Part shown: positions 59,217-64,000 of the stretch, piece by piece
Layout: every line of letters begins with the position of its first letter
Numbering within the stretch: the stretch's first letter is position 1
Source of the DNA: CAZFOB01 sp964520325
GTDB taxonomy: Bacteria > Actinomycetota > JAICYB01
Direction of reading: 5' to 3'
Length of the DNA stretch: 64,000 nucleotides
Assembly (NCBI GenBank): GCA_964520325.1
Contig: CAZFOB010000003.1
Location: forward strand, 186,001-250,000
Position numbers and translations under genes: made by a program
Notes under the pieces: generated by a model
Database searches by the model: none
Told to the model about the DNA's origin: nothing
What the model saw: only the letters and a program-made list of their open reading frames with translations

Positions 59217-60344
59217 ATGAGACGTCGACGCGTGCTTCTCGTCGTGCTGCCGGCGGTCGTTCTGGCCGCGGTCATCGTGCTGCGTGTGAACCCACTTTCC
59301 GGCCGAGCGGATCGGGACAAGCGTGACGGCTCGGCTCTCGTGGACAACACCAAAGAGCTCCTACCGATCAAGAATCCACCCGCGACGTACCGGATCATGT
59401 ACCGGGTTGAGAACTTCGCCGGTGGCAAACGTGTCGTTTCGACCGAGGAGTTGTGGGTTCGGCGGCCTTTCGAGAGTCGTCAAGAGACTCGTGCGGGTCC
59501 TCCTAAGGGACGAGTCACCCAGTCGCAGGCGATCAGTAGATTTGGATTGTTCGGGACCTCCGGTGCCAACAGCGACCCGATCGTGGTGCGCGTCGCGCCG
59601 TCCGTCGCTTCAAGCGACTTCCGTTTCGACGGCGTGCTCGGGGCTCTTGTGGAGGAACGGCGTCTCGTCCCTCGGGAACGCCGTCGCGTGTTGGGACGAG
59701 AGTGTGAGATCTACCGGACGGGGGAGCCCGTCGGGACCAACCGCTTTCCTCGTGCGAGCGATTCCGATTGGGCGGACCATTGCATCGACCACCACGGCTT
59801 GCTTCTCGAAGAAGTCTGGTCGAGCGGGGGCCGAGTGCTGCGGAGGAGGCTGGCCGTCGATGTCGACGAGAACCTCGCTCTCCCGGCCAAGCTTTTCAAG
59901 ACGAATCCGCTCGCGCTCCCGGTCGATCTAGGCGGCAACGCCCTGAGCAAGCTGAACGAGTCGCGCTCGACGACCCGTTGGCGTCTCGCGTCCGTGCCCC
60001 GTGACTTCGACTATCGAGGTTCATACACATTTCGAACCGGAACACCAGTGCAGCCGGGACGCAGCGTTGGAGCTACGCGTGAATCCATCGTGGATGTCTA
60101 CGCAAATAGCAAACAATTGCTCGTCGTCGAGCAAGGGGAAGCCAGTGATCCCGGCGCGTTCGCTCGCGGGCGCCGGACGCGTCGAGTGCGCGTTGGCCGT
60201 CTCGGCGATGCGATCGAGGTCCTCGAGGTCTCAGGCACGACCATTTGGGCAAGGCCACCCGGGACCGGATTCGTGAGGGTATTCGGAACTCTCGCACCCT
60301 TGCAGATACGACGGATCGCGGCGATGCTGGTGCATCGTCCGTAG
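59217..60344 (+). CDS. Membrane-anchored extracytoplasmic protein of unknown function
   Basis: A 375-aa protein with a signal anchor (residues 1-23, RRRRVLLVVLPAVVLAAVIVL). The exported part is beta-rich: YRIMYRVENFAGGKRVVSTE ELWVRRPFESRQ, then SDFRFDGVLGALVEERRLVP RERRRVLGRECEIYR. This vaguely recalls RseB/LolA-type lipid-binding folds, but no family is recognised with confidence. It starts 21 bases after the propeller gene and is probably the last member of the importer operon; its stop is close to the convergent LLM gene. Confidence 0.65.
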   Translation: MRRRRVLLVVLPAVVLAAVIVLRVNPLSGRADRDKRDGSALVDNTKELLPIKNPPATYRIMYRVENFAGGKRVVSTEELWVRRPFESRQETRAGPPKGRVTQSQAISRFGLFGTSGANSDPIVVRVAPSVASSDFRFDGVLGALVEERRLVPRERRRVLGRECEIYRTGEPVGTNRFPRASDSDWADHCIDHHGLLLEEVWSSGGRVLRRRLAVDVDENLALPAKLFKTNPLALPVDLGGNALSKLNESRSTTRWRLASVPRDFDYRGSYTFRTGTPVQPGRSVGATRESIVDVYANSKQLLVVEQGEASDPGAFARGRRTRRVRVGRLGDAIEVLEVSGTTIWARPPGTGFVRVFGTLAPLQIRRIAAMLVHRP

Positions 60345-60351
60345 CGCTGCG

Positions 60352-61419
60352 CTAGCGCAACGTCGATGCTGCCGGAGGCGTCGCGGTGCGAAGCGCCGGG
60401 ATGACCTCATTGCCGAACCGACGGATGGCGTTGATCGTGGCCTCGTGCGGAGGGCCGTCCGGGAAGCGAAAACGGAAACAGACGCCGACTGGGCCGATCA
60501 GGTCGTTCATACCTCGCAGGATGTCCGCGACGAGCTCCGGCGGACCGGCAACGATGCGATCTGCGCGCAGCTTGTCGAAGGTGATGTCCGTCGGCGAGCG
60601 AACTTCAGAGATCCATCGTTCGGCCGCCGGATTGAAGCGTCCGGACGAGAAGAGCCCAAGCCCGAAATAGAAACGCCAATCCTCGACAAGCCACGGTGCC
60701 CACTCGCTCTCGACCTCCTCTTCGCTATCCGCTACCCAGCAATCGCGTTGAAGCCAAATCGCCGGCGGCGTGTTCGCGGTTGCGGCTGCCGCTCGATACA
60801 GCTGCGCCCACCGTGCGAGAGTCGTCATGCTGTGGAGGGGGTCCGTCAACCAGCCGTCGCCGTGAGTGCCGGCCCTCGCAACGGCCGTATCGGACATACC
60901 GCCGATGAGGATCCTCGGCCCGGGACGCTGGACCGGTTTGGGCGTGACGTCGATCCCGTCGAGGGCGAAGTGGCGCCCAGCGAACGTCACCGCATCGTCG
61001 GACCAAGCCATACGAATTAACTGCACTTGCTCCTCGAATCGGCTAACGGCCGTGCGGAGGTCTATTCCGAACTGACGGAACTCGTCCTCGACGAGTCCCA
61101 ATCCGACGCCGAGCATGAACCGGCCGTTTGAGAGGTTGTCGACGACGGCAGCATCTTCCGCAACTCGCAATGGGTGCCAGAGCGGCAGGATGTTGATCCC
61201 GGTCGCGATTCCCAGCCGTTCCGTCCTTGCGGCGATCGCGCCCGCCATCACGAAAGGCGACGGCAAGTAGCCATCCGGTTGCTGGTGATGCTCGGGCAGA
61301 AAGCACCAGTCGAAACCGACTGATTCGGCTACCTCCGCCGTCTCGAGGAGCTCGTTGTAGACCTGGTTGAGAGACGCCGAACCACGAGCCTGCGTGTTGA
61401 GGTAGACTCCGAACTGCAC
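60352..61419 (-). CDS. LLM-class (luciferase-like) flavin/F420-dependent oxidoreductase
   Basis: A 355-aa luciferase-like monooxygenase fold: QFGVYLNTQARGSASLNQVY, GFDWCFLPEHHQQPDGYLPSPFVMAGAIAARTERLGIATGINILPL, NGRFMLGVGLGLVEDEFRQFGI, VTPKPVQRPGPRILIGGMSD. Normal family length. It is the third downstream gene of a minus-strand set that begins with the hydantoinase B gene and includes a CMD-like and a SnoaL-like protein. Probably a redox step in the same pathway; the substrate is unknown. Confidence 0.88.
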   Translation of the reverse strand: MQFGVYLNTQARGSASLNQVYNELLETAEVAESVGFDWCFLPEHHQQPDGYLPSPFVMAGAIAARTERLGIATGINILPLWHPLRVAEDAAVVDNLSNGRFMLGVGLGLVEDEFRQFGIDLRTAVSRFEEQVQLIRMAWSDDAVTFAGRHFALDGIDVTPKPVQRPGPRILIGGMSDTAVARAGTHGDGWLTDPLHSMTTLARWAQLYRAAAATANTPPAIWLQRDCWVADSEEEVESEWAPWLVEDWRFYFGLGLFSSGRFNPAAERWISEVRSPTDITFDKLRADRIVAGPPELVADILRGMNDLIGPVGVCFRFRFPDGPPHEATINAIRRFGNEVIPALRTATPPAASTLR

Positions 61420-61422
61420 GCC

Positions 61423-61848
61423 CTAGTCCTTCAGGAAGGTCCACTTCATGAGCGGGCTGAAGTCCTGGTACGCGCGCGCGTGCTTGACGAAGCCATCTTC
61501 GTCGAACTCGAAGATCAGCATTCCCGCGTTGGTGTATTCCTCGCCTTCGTCCGTTGCGACGTTCGTCCACTCGATGAGCAGCGCATCGCCGTACCGGACC
61601 TCTCGCTTGATCTCGTAGCTGATGCCGCCCGTTGCCTTCTCCAGCCATGCTCCGATGTATGCGCGGATCCCGTTCTTCGGGCCGTACAGCTTTCGAAAGA
61701 GCTTTCCGTCTCGCTTCTCGATGCCGTAGTACGTCGCGTCTTCGGAAAAACCTGCCATCGCCGAATCCAGAACACCCTCGGTCATGCCGTTCAGGTACTG
61801 CCTGGCGTTGTCGGGGTTCACCTTTACGTCGGTAACGCTGGTGGTCAT
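61423..61848 (-). CDS. SnoaL/NTF2-like protein
   Basis: A 141-aa cone-fold protein: NPDNARQYLNGMTEGVLDSAMAGFSEDATYYGIEKRDGKL, GPKNGIRAYIGAWLEKATGG and YTNAGMLIFEFDEDGFVKHARAYQDF, the usual SnoaL-like pattern. Such proteins are isomerases, hydrolases or binding proteins in catabolic operons. A ribosome-binding site AAAGGAGAAAGG precedes ATG 61848. It ends three bases before the LLM gene start. Confidence 0.82.
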   Translation of the reverse strand: MTTSVTDVKVNPDNARQYLNGMTEGVLDSAMAGFSEDATYYGIEKRDGKLFRKLYGPKNGIRAYIGAWLEKATGGISYEIKREVRYGDALLIEWTNVATDEGEEYTNAGMLIFEFDEDGFVKHARAYQDFSPLMKWTFLKD

Positions 61849-61883
61849 AGCCTTTCTCCTTTCGGATGCGGTTCACACGTTGA

Positions 61884-62456
61884 TTACGACCCGGTCGTCG
61901 AAGCTCGCTCTTCGCTGTCCGTGGCCGCGGGGAGCAGCGCCCTCGTTGCCACCGGAACAAATCCCCCCCACCACGCGACGGAGAACACGAGGTCGAGGAG
62001 TGCATCGACGCCCAATGTCTCGGCCGTCTCGTCCCAAAGCGCGGCCAGCCCTTCGTTGTGATCGAGGAGAGCGTCGACGAAGCGACGTGCTGCGATCGCC
62101 TGTTCGTCGAACAGAGGTTGCTCAAAGGCGCTGAGGTCGCGGATGGATGCGATCTGTTCCTCGGTCACGCCGGCTGCACGCGCCATCGGCGCGTGCTCGG
62201 CCCACTCGTAACGCTCACCTTGCCGAGCCGCGAGGTACAACACGATCACTTCACGCGTCACGGCATCGAGCGTTGCTCGTGCCAACAACGCGTCTGCCAT
62301 CAAGACGAAGGGCCGGAACACATTCTTCGAGTTCGCGACCAGCCTGATGATCCGGAGATCCTTTCCCGACTCCTCGAGCTTGCTGAGCACTCGTTGCACG
62401 TCGTCCGTCGTGTCGGCCGCGGTCCGGAGCGGGAGTGGATGCTGAGCTCTCGTCAT
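61884..62456 (-). CDS. Carboxymuconolactone decarboxylase family protein
   Basis: A 190-aa helical protein of the AhpD/CMD superfamily: DLRIIRLVANSKNVFRPFVLMADALLA, DAVTREVIVLYLAARQGERYEWAEHAPMARAAGV and FVDALLDHNEGLAALWDETAETLG. The CxxC pair of AhpD peroxidase-type members is absent; the YEWAEHAPMA segment is that of the decarboxylase-like subgroup. Start ATG 62456 overlaps the stop of the hydantoinase B gene as ATGA. Confidence 0.85.
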   Translation of the reverse strand: MTRAQHPLPLRTAADTTDDVQRVLSKLEESGKDLRIIRLVANSKNVFRPFVLMADALLARATLDAVTREVIVLYLAARQGERYEWAEHAPMARAAGVTEEQIASIRDLSAFEQPLFDEQAIAARRFVDALLDHNEGLAALWDETAETLGVDALLDLVFSVAWWGGFVPVATRALLPAATDSEERASTTGS

Positions 62457-64000
62457 TGTTCGCACTCCTCTGAGACGATGTCGCCGTAGGTCCAGCTGCC
62501 GCGATCGATCGCCGGTCCGTTCTCCGGCGGACGCCCGGCTCTCCGAGCCGCGGTCGCATCGAGATCAATCACGCCGCTGTCGTCGACGACGACACCGTAC
62601 GAGTCCAAGGCTTCGCGAGCGCTGACGTATCCGTCGAGCACGTCGTCTGCGACGCGCTGCGGCTCGCGCTCGAATGCATTGCCGTATCCGCCTCCTCCCG
62701 CGCTCTGCAACAGGTAGCGGTCTCCCAGATTCAGCCGCCGAGGCGGCGTCTTCGACGGGAGGCGCACCTCATCGGGTCGATCAGCATTGACGACGAACCG
62801 GGCGGGTTTCCCCGCATTCCCTCCAAGGAGGCCGAACGCCGGGATCTGCGTTCGCTCGGACATCAGCGTGAAGTTCACGCCGTCGTCCAGCACCTCCCAC
62901 TCGCGCGCGGTCCCGCAACCACCCCGGTGCTGGCCCGCGCCGCCGGTGTCCCGCACGCGTTCCCAGCGGATGCATCGCAAAGGCAGAGCGAACTCCGCCG
63001 CTTCGATCGAAGGGACGCGGGCGTTACCGGTGTGCACCTTGATCCCGGAGACGCCGTCGCCGCTTCTGCGTCCGCCCATGCCGCCGGGGGAGTTGTCCAT
63101 GAAGACCGTGCGTTCGCGGCCGAGCAGTTCCCTGCGCCAGGGGATCGGATCTCGGCCCTCGACCATGAGGACCGTCGCCGATGCGAAGGTTCCGGCCATC
63201 ACGTCGTCGGGCACGACTTTGGACAGCGCCATCATGAGCAGGTCCGCGCACCGCTGAATCGTCTCCGCCGCGCTCGCCTGATTCGGAGCGGGCGGACGCG
63301 GGTTTACGACCGTCCCTTCCGGCGCGATGACGGTGAGAGGTGCCCACAACCCAGCGTTATGCGCGATGCCTTGTCCGAGCGCGGCCTTCAATGCGTAGAT
63401 GCCGACGCCGAACGTCGACGAGAACGGCAGGTTGAGACCTCCGCGGACTTGTGGATCGCTTCCGGTCCAATCCATTTCGATCGTGTCGGCGTCGACCTTT
63501 ACGGCCACCTCGAGACGAACGGGCCGATCCTCCCATCCGTCGCCTTCCATCCAATCGACGGCCGCGTAGACACCATCGGGGACGTCGACGAGCCGGGCTC
63601 GCATCCGTCGTTCCGAATCTTCAATGGCCATGCGCATGACGTCCCGGACGACGTCGGCGCCGTACCTCGAAGCGAGCCGGTGCAACCCTCGCTCAGCTGT
63701 GGCGCAGCCGGAGAACCCAGCGCGCAGGTCCCACTCGCGTTCTGTCCGCCCACGGACGTTGGCGAAGATTAGCTCCCAGATCGGCTCGATCGGTTGGTAG
63801 TCGCGGTACGCGAGCACAGTGGGGATGCGCAAACCCTCAGCGTACATGTCGTGGACCTGGGCGTTGAACGACCCGGGCGTCGCTCCGCCGATGTCCATCC
63901 AGTGCGTTCGAGTGCAGACGTACGCGAGGAGCTCGTCCTCTGCGTACACCGGCATGATGAGCGTGACGTCATTGACGTGATTCGAACCACAGAGGTACGG
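62453..64000 (-). CDS. Hydantoinase B/oxoprolinase family protein (partial, 5' end outside window)
   Basis: At least 515 residues of the HyuB/oxoprolinase-beta family: PVYAEDELLAYVCTRTHWMDIGGATPGSFN, GYAAD-type segments EMDWTGSDPQVRGGLNLPFSS, VNPRPPAPNQASAAETIQRC, GGCGTAREWEVLDDGVNFTL and LLQSAGGGGYGNAFEREPQRV. The frame continues upstream of the internal ATG at 63955 to the window edge (codons reading CGSNHVNDVTLIM, a family segment), so the gene is cut off. Members hydrolyse cyclic amides in an ATP-dependent way together with a HyuA-type partner, expected just outside the window. Confidence 0.88.
   Translation of the reverse strand, partial: PYLCGSNHVNDVTLIMPVYAEDELLAYVCTRTHWMDIGGATPGSFNAQVHDMYAEGLRIPTVLAYRDYQPIEPIWELIFANVRGRTEREWDLRAGFSGCATAERGLHRLASRYGADVVRDVMRMAIEDSERRMRARLVDVPDGVYAAVDWMEGDGWEDRPVRLEVAVKVDADTIEMDWTGSDPQVRGGLNLPFSSTFGVGIYALKAALGQGIAHNAGLWAPLTVIAPEGTVVNPRPPAPNQASAAETIQRCADLLMMALSKVVPDDVMAGTFASATVLMVEGRDPIPWRRELLGRERTVFMDNSPGGMGGRRSGDGVSGIKVHTGNARVPSIEAAEFALPLRCIRWERVRDTGGAGQHRGGCGTAREWEVLDDGVNFTLMSERTQIPAFGLLGGNAGKPARFVVNADRPDEVRLPSKTPPRRLNLGDRYLLQSAGGGGYGNAFEREPQRVADDVLDGYVSAREALDSYGVVVDDSGVIDLDATAARRAGRPPENGPAIDRGSWTYGDIVSEECEQ

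Noticed and set aside
1..64000. CRISPR arrays, tRNA/rRNA genes, insertion sequences, phage genes
   Set aside because: No regularly spaced repeats, no tRNA-like GGTTCGAATCC contexts, no transposase or integrase motifs were seen on reading the window.

Overview
The window is high-GC DNA with dense, mostly operon-packed genes and frequent 4-base stop/start overlaps. Several traits suggest a soil- or sediment-type actinomycete (Actinomycetota, possibly Acidimicrobiia-like): a late cobalt-insertion cobalamin pathway with CobN and a ChlI-type ATPase, a DUF916/WxL-like surface pair, several flavin/F420-type luciferase-like oxidoreductases, and a very large cyclase/NB-ARC/LuxR regulator. The assignment is inference from gene content. 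No rRNA, tRNA or CRISPR array was seen.

Layout. (1) 1-10583, minus strand: two cobalamin units, cobU-cobT-cobS and, behind a cobalamin riboswitch, cobC-cobD-cobQ-cobN-chlI-like ATPase, which runs off the left edge. (2) 10.6-17.4 kb: a small secreted Ig-like protein, an LLM oxidoreductase, a VOC protein, B12-dependent metH and a TetR regulator. (3) 17.4-21.2 kb: small membrane proteins, then an accessory stretch of three GNAT acetyltransferases and a DUF433/DUF5615 toxin-antitoxin pair, with strong hairpins. (4) 21.2-27.9 kb, minus strand: a DUF916 membrane protein, a secreted delta-60 propeller with a WxL-like tail, and a 1123-residue LuxR-type regulator. The last two share a promoter-proximal sequence motif. 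(5) 28-38.7 kb: relics of two genes, a winged-helix protein, a HAPMO-like Baeyer-Villiger monooxygenase, two divergent citrate-synthase-family genes around a 28-bp palindrome, a DUF2330 protein, a cupredoxin, a thiolase-like protein, gpsA and a DUF1272 zinc protein. (6) 38.8-40.8 kb: a graveyard of a duplicated toxin-antitoxin locus (antitoxins intact, both toxins broken), a CxCxxC small protein and a frameshifted DUF2971 gene.

(7) 40.8-64 kb looks like an unusual catabolic and uptake island. A FadR-type GntR regulator is followed by three tandem paralogues of an alpha/beta-hydrolase with a C-terminal PKD domain, a small lipoprotein, a CitE/HpcH-type lyase and a CaiB-type CoA-transferase, all on the minus strand. 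Divergently, on the plus strand, lies a branched-chain-amino-acid-type ABC importer in which LivH and LivM are fused in one protein, and an MFS permease is fused to both LivF- and LivG-type ATPases in another. A membrane-anchored beta-propeller and a membrane-anchored unknown protein follow. I found a GATTAT-centred palindrome at the promoter of each of the four transcription units, overlapping the predicted -10 box, so the whole island is probably one GntR regulon. The right end has a second minus-strand set: LLM oxidoreductase, SnoaL/NTF2-like, carboxymuconolactone-decarboxylase-like, and a partial hydantoinase B/oxoprolinase subunit. The substrate cannot be read from the sequence. An ester that is hydrolysed, activated to a CoA thioester and cleaved by a lyase is the simplest reading.
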